From an uncultured Parasphingopyxis sp. (GTDB lineage Bacteria > Pseudomonadota > Alphaproteobacteria > Sphingomonadales > Sphingomonadaceae): a stretch of DNA of 44,391 nucleotides. Both the position numbers and the translations under genes were made by a program. Shown piece by piece: positions 34,356 to 42,491 of the stretch. Under the pieces are notes generated by a model. That model worked only from the letters and a program-made list of their open reading frames with translations, was not told where the DNA came from and made no database searches. The stretch spans positions 1 to 44,391 of the forward strand of contig NZ_CAKZNF010000001.1 in the NCBI RefSeq assembly GCF_937129435.1, in the 5' to 3' direction. Each line of letters opens with the position of its first letter. Positions within the stretch are counted from its first letter, which is position 1.

Positions 34356-35092
34356 CAGTTTGCTAAATATACGAATTATTGTCGGTTTTCGGTTTGGGCC
34401 CTCTCTTGCGCGGCCGGATCCGCCGGCCCGTTTGCTTCTCCAGCTCTTCCAGCCACTGCTCGCTACCCAGCGGCCGCCCGGTCGTCTCCGATTGCCGCAG
34501 CGCACGGTAGGCCGCTTCCGGCAGTTCGCCGTCCCCCAGAAATTCACGGAACCTGCCGTACCGCTTCCTGATCGCAGCCACGCTCACCAGGCCGTCATCC
34601 TCTTCGTCAAGATGCGCCCTCACGCTCGACCATTGCCATTCTTCGGCCCGACCCACGAGCCGCGCCCGCACCGGATTGAGCGCCACATAGCGCACCGCAT
34701 GGGCAAGATGCGCCTCATCCATCACCACCGAACCATAGCGGCCTTGCCACAAATGCCCGGTTTCCCGCAGACGGGCGTTGATCGCCCCGGTGTAGCGCCG
34801 GTGCGCGTCGGCAAAGGTCGCGCACAGGCCATCCTCATGCGACGGCACCATGATGATGTGGACATGGTTGGGCATCAGGCAATAGCACCAGATTTCGGAG
34901 CCCGCCTTCGCTGCCGCCTCGCACAGCAAATGCTTGTACAGCGCATAGTCTTCGTCTTCGAAAAAGGTCTGCATACGCCGGTTGCCACGCTGGGTCACAT
35001 GATGCGGCAGACCGGGCAGCACAAGACGAGCCAGACGCGCCATCCCCAATCCCTCCAGCATTTTGTGCATTTAGTAAACTGTCACCGTAATT
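34345..35092. mobile_element. RAYT unit with terminal inverted repeats
   Basis: The left end AATTACGGTGACAGTTTGCT (34345 onward, to 34368) and the right end 35069-35092 are inverted copies of 24 bases with one mismatch (G versus A). They bracket a single transposase gene. The stop codon of the transposase lies within the left end. No target duplication is obvious. Unlike classical IS200 elements the gene is a single-copy REP-associated transposase, and its ends form long complementary sequences that can pair in single-stranded DNA. Confidence 0.7.
34363..35043 (-). CDS. REP-associated tyrosine transposase (RAYT, Y1/HUH)
   Basis: 226 residues from ATG 35043 with GGAGGG ahead; an in-frame start at 35070 lies in the terminal repeat. 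The HUH metal motif is CLMPNHVHIIM (His60, His62), the nucleophile is Tyr84 in RRYTGAINAR, and the typical GHLWQGRYGSVVMDE and AVRYVALNPVRARLV segments follow. RAYTs cleave and join single-stranded DNA at REP palindromes. The basic C-terminal tail RRIRPRKRGPKPK is unusual only in its final residues (NNSYI), contributed by the element end. Probably intact. Confidence 0.93.
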   Translation of the reverse strand: MARLARLVLPGLPHHVTQRGNRRMQTFFEDEDYALYKHLLCEAAAKAGSEIWCYCLMPNHVHIIMVPSHEDGLCATFADAHRRYTGAINARLRETGHLWQGRYGSVVMDEAHLAHAVRYVALNPVRARLVGRAEEWQWSSVRAHLDEEDDGLVSVAAIRKRYGRFREFLGDGELPEAAYRALRQSETTGRPLGSEQWLEELEKQTGRRIRPRKRGPKPKTDNNSYI

Positions 35093-35185
35093 CCAGATAT
35101 TGGAGTTATTGCAAATGCAGGAAATTTATCGCGATGTCATTGTATTTGTGTTTCGTCGAAATATCAGATTTTACACCTTTTATTT

Positions 35186-35713
35186 TTATAATTTCATATT
35201 CTTTGCTAAATCAGCATTGTAATTAACCATAGATTCAAAGAAGTCTTGAAAATCCTTAAATTTGTCTATTTCAAATCCAGCAAGCCAGAGCACTTCCCCT
35301 TGGCGTTCGGGAGAGCTCTCCGAAATAAGTAAAAAGACGTCCATGTCAGCATCGGAAGCACCAATAGGTATTACATCTCGTTCGGCAAGTTCAAGCGAGG
35401 ACATATATTCTTGCACATCCGGTCTATTTCTGACAGCCAGTGCGCGCCCACTTTGGAAATCTTCTGTCCCGAACAGGTCTGTGGAGACAATAAAACCTTT
35501 CCAGCCGTTGGCCAGAGTCAAGAATTCACGATAGGGAGCAGAGAATGGCTTTCCCATACACCTCTCCGCCTCGACAATCTGAGCTCCGGTCGCGGCAACT
35601 TTGGGAAGATACCAAGGAAGAGCGTTAAGCTTGTCACACTCATGAGCAAGCTGTTTCCACCCAACGATTTTTACAATCGAGGCTTTCAAATTTTGTTTCA
35701 TTTGCTCACTCAA
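35186..35713 (-). CDS. SUKH (SMI1/KNR4) family immunity protein
   Basis: 175 residues with the SUKH core: a helix QIVEAERCMGKPFSAPYREFLTLANGW (family motif E..LG..LP..Y..FL...NG), then IVSTDLFGT, VIPIGASDADMDVFLL and GEVLWLAGFEIDKF-type strands. SUKH proteins neutralise nuclease toxins of polymorphic toxin systems, or bind other partners. The start overlaps the end of the orphan toxin cassette by 8 bases (35706-35713), making it the partner immunity gene. Its composition is clearly AT-richer than chromosomal genes nearby, a common trait of transferred immunity genes. The 93 bases after its stop (35093-35185) are AT-rich and non-coding. Confidence 0.85.
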   Translation of the reverse strand: MSEQMKQNLKASIVKIVGWKQLAHECDKLNALPWYLPKVAATGAQIVEAERCMGKPFSAPYREFLTLANGWKGFIVSTDLFGTEDFQSGRALAVRNRPDVQEYMSSLELAERDVIPIGASDADMDVFLLISESSPERQGEVLWLAGFEIDKFKDFQDFFESMVNYNADLAKNMKL

Positions 35714-37316
35714 AGATGAACATGGTCGGTCGATATCCTACCGGGTATCTAGCTGCTTGACCACCCAAGCTAGAGTTCACACGCGGTGTTAAGTCCATCC
35801 AGGAATGAGGCCGAGGGTTGCCGGTCCAAGTCGTGTCAGGAACGTGTCCCGCATGGCCAATGTAGGGAGCGCCAGCCGCCTCCGCCCGCGCTCGTTCCAG
35901 CGCCGCCTGGCGTGATGCCTCAATTCGAAGTGCGCCCTCTGTGCTGACACGTCCCGTTGGCGAAAGTGACCCTGCTAGAGAGGCGTTGTTGCTATTGGAT
36001 ACATATGCTTGAATTTGCGCTATCTCCTCAAGTGTCGCTCCCTGCGGAGTTGCAAATCGTACTGGGCCAGCATTTGCCTGAAGGGTGCCAGCCGTGCGCT
36101 CAAAACCACCTAGATGAGGCGTGTCGAACGAAAGGCTGGTCGACCTGAGATCTAGATCCACGATTACACGATCAGCGACATGCACGGTTGTCCCAGCTCC
36201 CTCAAACCGCTCATTGGCGCCGCGAAAGGCTCGGCCGATTACGCCGCGGGCAATGATCGCACCTGCGCCGCCGGCGCCTCCGACACGGCCGGCAAGGATG
36301 CGCCGCTCAATATAATTGCTGTCCCGGAGCCAGTCCGCGCCGTCGCGCCATTCGCGCGCGGCCAAGCCGCTGAAATCGCGCCATCCCTGCGCCGGCGTGG
36401 TATCGATCAGATAGTCGATGGCGTCGGCGACCGGCTGCGCGATCCGGCCGGCGGGGTCGCCAAACGCATAGGCTATCGATGAGATCGTGTCGGAGCCGCC
36501 CAGCGACATCCCGGTCGTAACGTCATATGCAAACAACGCGCCCTGAGCAAGTGGATCGTAGTTCAAAATGCCTAGGTGATGGTCGATGCCCTGCCGGGTC
36601 TGGACATAGGATCCCGCATGGCGCTGATTGGCTTCCAGTTGGCCGAGCCAGAACCCGTCCCAGCCATTGCTTTGCGCGTTGGCCGGCGCCGTCACCGGTG
36701 CGCGGACGCCATCCGGCGTGCGCGGCATCACCGTCCGAAGCCAGTCGGTTGATGAAATCGAGCGGACCCGTCCGACCAGGGAAAGCACGTTGCTGCCGAC
36801 CGGCGATCGCTGATAATCTGCCAGTGCGTCCCAGACGCCATGCTCGCGGAACACGCCTGTCAGGCCGAGCCGCCGCGCCCAGGCATAGGCCTCATGGTTG
36901 GAATCGTAGAAGGCCATCTCGCCTTCGCTCATCCGCGCACCGGTCACGACGATCGGATGTTCGCGATGATATTCGCCCAACGTCTCGTAATAGGCGGCGG
37001 TGATATCATCGATGGATATGCCACCGAACCAGGAGAGCATCGGATGCCCGCTTAGCTGCACATCCCCAAAATCTCCCTCTCGTGCGGATTGCGCGGAGGC
37101 CGCTGCTATGCCCTGAGCGATGGTGCTGCCGATGGTATTCCCGATGACATCCGGTATGCTCGCGAACAGGTTGTCGGCGAAGGCGCCGCCGGAGAGGGCG
37201 GTGCGGGTGGCGGCGTTGGCGATGGCGCCGGTCATGCCCGGGATCGCGCCGGAGGGATCGTGGAGCGCGCGTCCCGTCGCCCCGGTCGCGCCCGCCGACA
37301 GGCCCGCGGCTGCCAC
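35706..37316 (-). pseudogene. Orphan C-terminal cassette of a polymorphic toxin (5' truncated)
   Basis: 536 open codons, beginning at a GTG that follows an in-frame stop TGA by two codons (TGA ATT ACG GTG) and has no good ribosome-binding site. The first 70 residues (ATRTALSGGAFADNLFASIP, DVIGNTIGSTI) repeat the segment at residues 257-287 of the upstream LysM toxin, a diverged direct repeat. The rest has no likeness to it, ending in a distinct C-terminal tip: GAPYIGHAGHVPDTTW, PHSWMDLTPRVNSSLGGQ, YPVGYRPTMF. I do not name its nuclease fold; conserved His residues suggest a nuclease. With its SUKH gene it looks like a silent toxin-immunity cassette that could be spliced onto a toxin by recombination. 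Confidence 0.75.
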
Positions 37317-37434
37317 CGTAATTCATAATTGCCGCTATGACTTGGGCATTTTGATAAAACGGAAAAGCCAAAACAATGCGTTAAGAACACGGCGCATTTC
37401 GACACCGCCTCTGATGGCAATTATATACTTTATC

Positions 37435-37956
37435 TCAAGATATTAAATTAATTAATCTCGATGATCTATAAGCATATTTTGCCAGTCTTTTTTCGTAATC
37501 TTCATTCCAATCGGAATTGTATAAATATGATCGAATTATGTCTTCTATAATCTGCGGAGACGCAATTGATCTATACTCCAATTCATCTAGCTCATCTGCC
37601 TTCGCTGGGCGTATAAATGTCTTATCTCTTGACTGGACACTCATAATCCCCGTGTGTTTTATTTTGAAAGCTAGATCAGGATAAAATTTCAAATTTTCAA
37701 TATAATTTCCCAAAATTGGCCAGTCTTCATTATAAATCTTGGCGTCGAATGTTAAAGTAAGTAATATTGGTTCTTGGTCAATTATAATTCCAATATCATT
37801 TATATTTTTTTCTATTAATTCACCCATAACAGCTATGTATAGCTCTTCTTCCTCTCGGATAGAAATAACTTGCCCACCAACGCCTAAGTGGTCATTCAAT
37901 GGGATAAAAAAGACATCCCCCGCACTTGGCTTAACCGCCATAAAATCTCCATTCAT
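37435..37956 (-). CDS. Imm26-like immunity protein
   Basis: 173 residues. Residues 6-40 (AVKPSAGDVFFIPLNDHLGV and GGQVISI) match the start of the Imm26 family, which begins with GDVFxIPLxDG.xGxGQV. The rest is acidic and AT-rich in sequence. It overlaps the end of the toxin gene by ATGA (37953-37956), the usual toxin-immunity coupling. Alternative start at 37941. The following gap (37317-37434) is AT-rich and non-coding. Confidence 0.8.
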   Translation of the reverse strand: MNGDFMAVKPSAGDVFFIPLNDHLGVGGQVISIREEEELYIAVMGELIEKNINDIGIIIDQEPILLTLTFDAKIYNEDWPILGNYIENLKFYPDLAFKIKHTGIMSVQSRDKTFIRPAKADELDELEYRSIASPQIIEDIIRSYLYNSDWNEDYEKRLAKYAYRSSRLINLIS

Positions 37957-40331
37957 CTTGGCTCCGGCAACCCAAATTCCGGCCGACGGAGCGGCCCAAC
38001 AGGATCCCTTTGATTCGAAACAGCTGATGAATGTCGCGCGGCAACCCCATCGGTGATTTCCTGAATCGCATTGTGCTCGGCAATATCTAGCTGGCGACCC
38101 CGCAGTATACCACTTTCGATTTCAAAAAATTCAAATCGGGAATTTGGATGAGCCCTGTTGTGCGCGGCTTCCCTAGCAATCCGGTTCGCCTCCGTCGTTC
38201 GACCAACATAGTCTGCGAGATTTCCCGAACGATCCACTCGAAGATAGACAATACCGTCTGTTGCCACATCACGTGAGCCGTATAATCCGCTAGCTGCACG
38301 CCCGACATCAACGACTTCATCGATCGCGCGGACTGGTTTCGCACCAGGCAGAACCATTGCGATATCGAATGACGACGGGACGGTACCGTTCTGGTAGGAA
38401 TTATAGCCAAGCTGGCCTACCCCGTAAGCAGTAATGAGACTACCGCCGATGGTTGTCGGCAGACTGCCCAACGCCGGCCCGGCACCAAGCGCCATTCCCA
38501 ATCGCGTGTTCTCGCGTGCGACATTGGCGGCATACTGCTCTTGACGGATATCACGGGCGGTGCCCCGGTTCGCGAAGGCGAAGGCGGAACGCACAAATCC
38601 GGCGTCGGTCGCCTCTCGCCGTAGCTGCGCTCCCCGGCGCCTGAACCACTCGCTTGAGTGATTTTCATAACCGCTCATATGGGTTTGAAAATCGCGATAG
38701 GCATCGGCGGCCATAGAAAGCCGAACACGGCTGATGTCGCGGTCGGTAAAGAGCGGATATCTGTCGAGCATGCCGAACCCGGTAGGATCGGATGCAAGCT
38801 CGAGTTGCGGGAGGCCGAGTTGGCTGTTGAAGTGGTCGACTTCCGGCGCAACGATGTTGCCGATCTCATAGCCATCGGCATTGCGCGAATAGAGAAGCAG
38901 CGCTGCTACTCCTTTCCGCAAGACATCGTCCCCGCCGACCTCGCTCAGAAGCTGGCTGGCGATACGGGTGTTGAGGTTGGTCGGGTCGAACAGCCCCCGC
39001 CATCCGGAGATGAACGCGCCAGTTTCATAAGCCGTGGCCGCATCGAACACATAGTCCGTCAGTCTCCCTGCGCCGTCCGCCGATGTCCCGTACCGGTTGC
39101 CCGATTCCAGCGTGAAGTGACTTGCGCCGAGTTCCGTCAATCCAGCCCCAGCGGGAGCAAGCCGCGCAATCCGCTCCGGCAGGATACCGGCTAGCGTCGC
39201 CGGGCCATCGATACGAACGCCGAGTTCGTCCGATAGGGCCGCAATCTGCATGTCCGCGACACGCTCCATCCTTCGCCACTCGGCGGTCCAATCGGCCATG
39301 AAATCGCTCGCGCCGTCGGCGAGGTTGATGTCCACGGTGCCGCTGGCCTGCATATCAGCCTCGAAGATCTTGTTGGCGATGGTGAAGTCGCGAGCGAAGG
39401 CCTTGCCCTCAATGATCGCGCGCCGGTCGGCGGCATAGGCGCTTGCGCTGCCGCCCGATATCTGCATGCTGATCGTCTGGCCGACCGTGTTGCCGATGAC
39501 GCTGGGCATGCTCGCCAGCAGATTGTCGCCGAAGCTGGCGCCGGAGAGTGCTGTGCGCGTCGCGGCCTGGGCGATGGCGTCGGCAGTGCCAGAGGCGAGG
39601 CTGCGGCCGATCTCGGCCGGAAGCCCGGTCCCGCCGATCCGCGATCCGGCATAGCCGCCTGCCGCCGCGCCGATGCCTGCCGCCGCGACACTGCTCCAGC
39701 TGAACCGGTCCTGCAGCCCCGTCGCCACGCCGATGCCCTGGCTCGCCACGCTGGCGATCACCCCGCGCGCCGCATCGCTCGCCGCCCGGGCAAACGCGCC
39801 CGCGCCGCCGAGCAGATTGCCCGGCCTGGTTAGTTCGGAGAGCCCGCCCGATACGCCGCCCGCAATCGCCGCGAGCCCGACCTGTTTGAAGCTGAACTTC
39901 TCCTGCAGGCCCGTCGCCACGCCGAACCCCTGTCCCGCGATGCTGCCCGCCGCGCCCGCCAGCGCGCCGCCGATCACCTGGCTGCCGACGATATTGCCCA
40001 GCGGGCCCGCCAGCGCCGACGTCACCGCGACCGTGACCGCGACGATCAGGATCTGGCCGATGACCGCACACTGCCCGCCATCGTCGATGGGCGGCGCGAT
40101 GGCGTCGGGCCTGGTGTCGCCCAGGGCTTGCGCGGGGTCGTAGACCTGGAACGTGCCGCTATTGTTGTGGACGTTGGTGACGATGTTGGGGATGGTGAGC
40201 GTGCTGCCGGCGGCGAGCGCGCTGTTGGCGTCGATGCCGGTCAGCCCGTTCGCCTGGGCGATCTTGTACCACAGCCCCGCATCGCCCCACAGTCCGCCCG
40301 CGATGCTCGCCAGCGTCTCGCCCGACCGCAC
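37953..40331 (-). CDS. LysM-containing polymorphic toxin, 3' part, with candidate GIY-YIG nuclease tip
   Basis: 792 open codons, beginning with VRSGETLASIAGGLWGDAGL, a LysM domain (residues 1-49, with STLTIPN at its end). A region of repeated glycine/alanine-rich membrane-active-like segments follows (residues 90-300: ILIVAVTVAVTSALAGPLGN; ATGLQEKFSFKQ and ATGLQDRFSWSS are internal repeats). The last 100 residues resemble a GIY-YIG nuclease: GIVY (693-696), YVGRT (Tyr708), Arg717, Glu752 and Asn773 occur in family order. This suggests a DNA-cleaving toxin tip. The immunity gene overlaps its end. Upstream is cut: see 40332-40444. The start at GTG 40331 has no ribosome-binding site and is not a true start. 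Confidence 0.7.
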   Translation of the reverse strand: MRSGETLASIAGGLWGDAGLWYKIAQANGLTGIDANSALAAGSTLTIPNIVTNVHNNSGTFQVYDPAQALGDTRPDAIAPPIDDGGQCAVIGQILIVAVTVAVTSALAGPLGNIVGSQVIGGALAGAAGSIAGQGFGVATGLQEKFSFKQVGLAAIAGGVSGGLSELTRPGNLLGGAGAFARAASDAARGVIASVASQGIGVATGLQDRFSWSSVAAAGIGAAAGGYAGSRIGGTGLPAEIGRSLASGTADAIAQAATRTALSGASFGDNLLASMPSVIGNTVGQTISMQISGGSASAYAADRRAIIEGKAFARDFTIANKIFEADMQASGTVDINLADGASDFMADWTAEWRRMERVADMQIAALSDELGVRIDGPATLAGILPERIARLAPAGAGLTELGASHFTLESGNRYGTSADGAGRLTDYVFDAATAYETGAFISGWRGLFDPTNLNTRIASQLLSEVGGDDVLRKGVAALLLYSRNADGYEIGNIVAPEVDHFNSQLGLPQLELASDPTGFGMLDRYPLFTDRDISRVRLSMAADAYRDFQTHMSGYENHSSEWFRRRGAQLRREATDAGFVRSAFAFANRGTARDIRQEQYAANVARENTRLGMALGAGPALGSLPTTIGGSLITAYGVGQLGYNSYQNGTVPSSFDIAMVLPGAKPVRAIDEVVDVGRAASGLYGSRDVATDGIVYLRVDRSGNLADYVGRTTEANRIAREAAHNRAHPNSRFEFFEIESGILRGRQLDIAEHNAIQEITDGVAARHSSAVSNQRDPVGPLRRPEFGLPEPR

Positions 40332-40440
40332 CGTTTAGCGCGTTGCCGCATCGCCCGGCGTTGCGGGGTTGACCGGCGCATAGTTGAGATCGAAGTCGGC
40401 GGTGAAGACGGGCGCGGGCGGGCTAATCCAGGATTCCAGC
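40332..40440 (-). pseudogene. In-frame 5' remnant of the LysM toxin with a premature stop
   Basis: Reading on in the same frame upstream of 40331 gives LLESWISPPAPVFTADFD, LNYAPVNPATPGDAATR, then the ochre codon TAA at 40335-40337, then TVRSGETL. A canonical LysM starts YTVRSGETL, so the TAA most likely derives from a Tyr codon (TAT or TAC) by a single base change. The reading frame stops being recognisable at about 40440, where the immunity gene 40445-41176 ends. The toxin therefore lost its N-terminal secretion part and cannot be made whole from this locus. Confidence 0.75.
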
Positions 40441-40444
40441 AGTC

Positions 40445-41176
40445 CTAACCATACGCAACCTCGTATCCGATTTCTCGCGCACGTTGAACGATCATACCGA
40501 ATTTCTTCTCAAATTCTGGGGCCATTGCCTGACCATCATCCGCAAACCGTTCGTCGCGCTCCTTTGCCGCTTTCAGCCACGACCCGATCAAAGTCTGGAC
40601 CCGTTCCGGTTCGGCCACACAAGCGGCGGAAACCGCAACCAAAGGCAAAAACTGTGGGTTATTGACCAACGCATTGGGAGACAGGAAATCGAAATTCGCA
40701 TTCAAGTCTTGTGAGAGCGTGACGGGATCCGAATACCGCTCATACCACTCAAAACCATCGTTGGTCATCATTGATTCAATGCGAATAGCCGTCTCTTCAA
40801 CATCTTCTTCCAGATGGTCGAACCGCAGGCACAATCCACGGTCACGGGACGGATCAAACGAAAAATAGTCTCCTTGAAAGCCCATCGCTCGATAGATAGT
40901 GAAAGCGTAGCGTTGGTTGTCAGCTCCATGGATTGGCATGGTGACACGACTCACGGTCTCGACAGCATCATTCCGCAACCCGATTCCATAATAGCCTTCA
41001 AAATAACCGGCTTGCCATTTAGGGCCCGTTGGCAAAGAATATGTTGACCACCCAAATTTATCAAAGCCAGCGGGATTTTTCCGGATAAAACAATTTCTAG
41101 ATTTGATAAATTTGAATCCATGCTTCTCAAAAAATGGGTTTAGTGCATCGGCCAATGTCCGATTCGGTTGCTTCAT
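40445..41176 (-). CDS. Putative immunity protein, 243 residues, family not recognised
   Basis: ATG 41176 lies in an ATGA overlap with the stop of the toxin-tip remnant (41173-41176), so it follows the toxin-immunity layout; a GTG at 41185 is also in frame. The N-terminal part, ALNPFFEKHGFKFIKSRNCF followed by WSTYSLPTGPKW and YYGIGLRND, looks like a soluble alpha/beta domain, faintly like DUF4304-type immunity proteins. No membrane segment or signal is seen. It is the third of three immunity-like genes in the array and AT-richer than its surroundings. Without a search I leave it unnamed. Confidence 0.65.
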   Translation of the reverse strand: MKQPNRTLADALNPFFEKHGFKFIKSRNCFIRKNPAGFDKFGWSTYSLPTGPKWQAGYFEGYYGIGLRNDAVETVSRVTMPIHGADNQRYAFTIYRAMGFQGDYFSFDPSRDRGLCLRFDHLEEDVEETAIRIESMMTNDGFEWYERYSDPVTLSQDLNANFDFLSPNALVNNPQFLPLVAVSAACVAEPERVQTLIGSWLKAAKERDERFADDGQAMAPEFEKKFGMIVQRAREIGYEVAYG

Positions 41177-41613
41177 CTTCCCCACCAGGCCCCGTCAATA
41201 ATCGATGGTCCATCAATTTGCGTAACTGCTGCCGGCGAGATTCGCGTGCCCGCCGGTAAACCAATAGCTTCACCTACATTGCCTACGATAATTCCACCAT
41301 TTCTTTCAAAGAAAGGATAGTGTTGAGCTTGCCTTGGAGTCAGAGTGACGGGCGGGAGTTCAAAGCCCCGCTCCTGCGACGTCTGGGTGCGCAGCTCGGC
41401 CATCCGTTCGCCCAGGATCGCCTTCATGCCCTGCCAGGATTCGCTGATCGACGAACCGAGCAGGACGGCAATCGGGCTGACCGCGCCGTCGGCAAGTGCT
41501 TGTGCGTCTTCCTCGCCGAGCGGTTCACCGGGCCGCTCCGCTTCGCGCGCGCTGCCGTGACCCGAACCAGAGCGCGAAGGGCAGAGCGAGCAGGATGAGG
41601 ATCGGCCATTTCG
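41173..41613 (-). pseudogene. Toxin-tip remnant upstream of the putative immunity gene
   Basis: The frame is open from 41613 down to the stop at 41173. The recognisable coding part starts near GEEDAQALADGAVSPIAVL (about 41515), continues SSISESWQGMKAILGERMAE and ELPPVTLTPRQAQHYPFFER, and ends SIIDGAWWGR. An internal ATG (41427) would give 84 residues. There is no start or secretion part, so this is the C-terminal end of a lost larger protein. The overlap with the immunity gene marks it as a toxin tip; its fold is not recognised. Its 5' end meets the FlhA/SctV fragment on the other strand at about 41590. Confidence 0.6.
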
Positions 41614-42491
41614 TCAGGGACGCGCCGCAACTCGATTCCGACAGCTATCGCATCGAACTGTTCGGGGCGCATCATGGCGGCGCGACGCTCTACCCCGATC
41701 GTACGCTCGCCATTCGCGGCGACAAGGCGAATGAAGAGCCAAAGGGCGCCGCGACCACCGATCCGGCTTTCGGCCTGCCCGCCGTCTGGATCGACGATGC
41801 CGAACGCGATCGCGCCGCTGCGTCGGGATACACGCTGGTTGATCCGGTGACCGTGCTGATCACGCATCTCGGCCAGTTGCTCAAACGGGAAATGCCGTTG
41901 CTGCTGTCGCGCAACCATGTCGTCGAGCTGCTCGAAGAGGTCCGCAACCGCCAACCCGGACTGATCGAGGAATTGATCCCCAATCTGATGACCGTGTCCG
42001 ACGTACAGCAGGTGCTGCGCAATCTGCTCGCCGAGAATGTGTCGATCCGCAACATCGACCAGATCGCCGAAGCGCTTGTCGATGTCGGCCGACAGACGAA
42101 GGATCCCGCCGAACTGACCGAACTCGTCCGCACGCGCATCGCACACACGATCTGCCATCGGCTGCGCGGCGACGGCGAAGCATTGTCCGTGATCAGCCTG
42201 GCCCCCCGGCTGGAAGCGAAGATCGGTGCGGCGGTGCAACGGAACGACGCCTCGACCGGCTTCATCATCGATCCGTCGATCGCCGAAACATTGTTGCGCA
42301 AACTCGCCGGCGAAACCGAAAACATGCTCTCCAGCGGTTTGTCGCCGGTGCTGCTCTGCGGTCCCGAAATCCGGCGCCAGCTTCAAGCCTTTATTCGCCG
42401 CACGGTGCCGAAGCTCCATGTGATTTCAGTCAACGAAGTACCGGTTTCGGTTACGCTGCAATCTTTCGCGCTGATCTCTGAAAACGATTAG
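41595..42491 (+). pseudogene. FlhA/SctV export-gate protein, C-terminal fragment
   Basis: 298 codons open from ATG 41595. The sequence covers the cytoplasmic domain of the FlhA/SctV family: VRDAPQLDSDSYRIELFG, DPAFGLPAVWIDD, GYTLVDPVTVLITHLGQLL, LLSRNHVVELLEEV, LIEELIPNLMTVSDVQQVL, NLLAENVSIRN. The N-terminal membrane half (about 350 residues) is missing and the strand upstream belongs to the toxin remnant. No other flagellar or type III secretion gene lies in the window. It is a decayed or cut gene left at an insertion border; whether flagellar or type III cannot be decided. Confidence 0.8.

Noticed and set aside
34320..34375. Short tandem repeats near the RAYT gene as a possible CRISPR array.
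   Set aside because: Only two 15-base copies without spacers; they belong to the transposase unit end. No CRISPR array or cas gene occurs in the window.
37006..37371. A frame starting MAFPFYQNAQVIAAIMNYGG just upstream of the orphan cassette.
   Set aside because: It quickly becomes an Arg-rich shadow of the cassette; the first 20 residues come from AT-rich intergenic DNA and give no support for a gene.
41424..42419. A 331-codon open frame on the minus strand opposite the FlhA/SctV fragment.
   Set aside because: Its composition and lack of any family motif fit a shadow of the clearly recognisable plus-strand protein.
41595..42491. The export-gate fragment as an intact type III secretion gene.
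   Set aside because: The membrane half is missing and no other secretion genes are in view.
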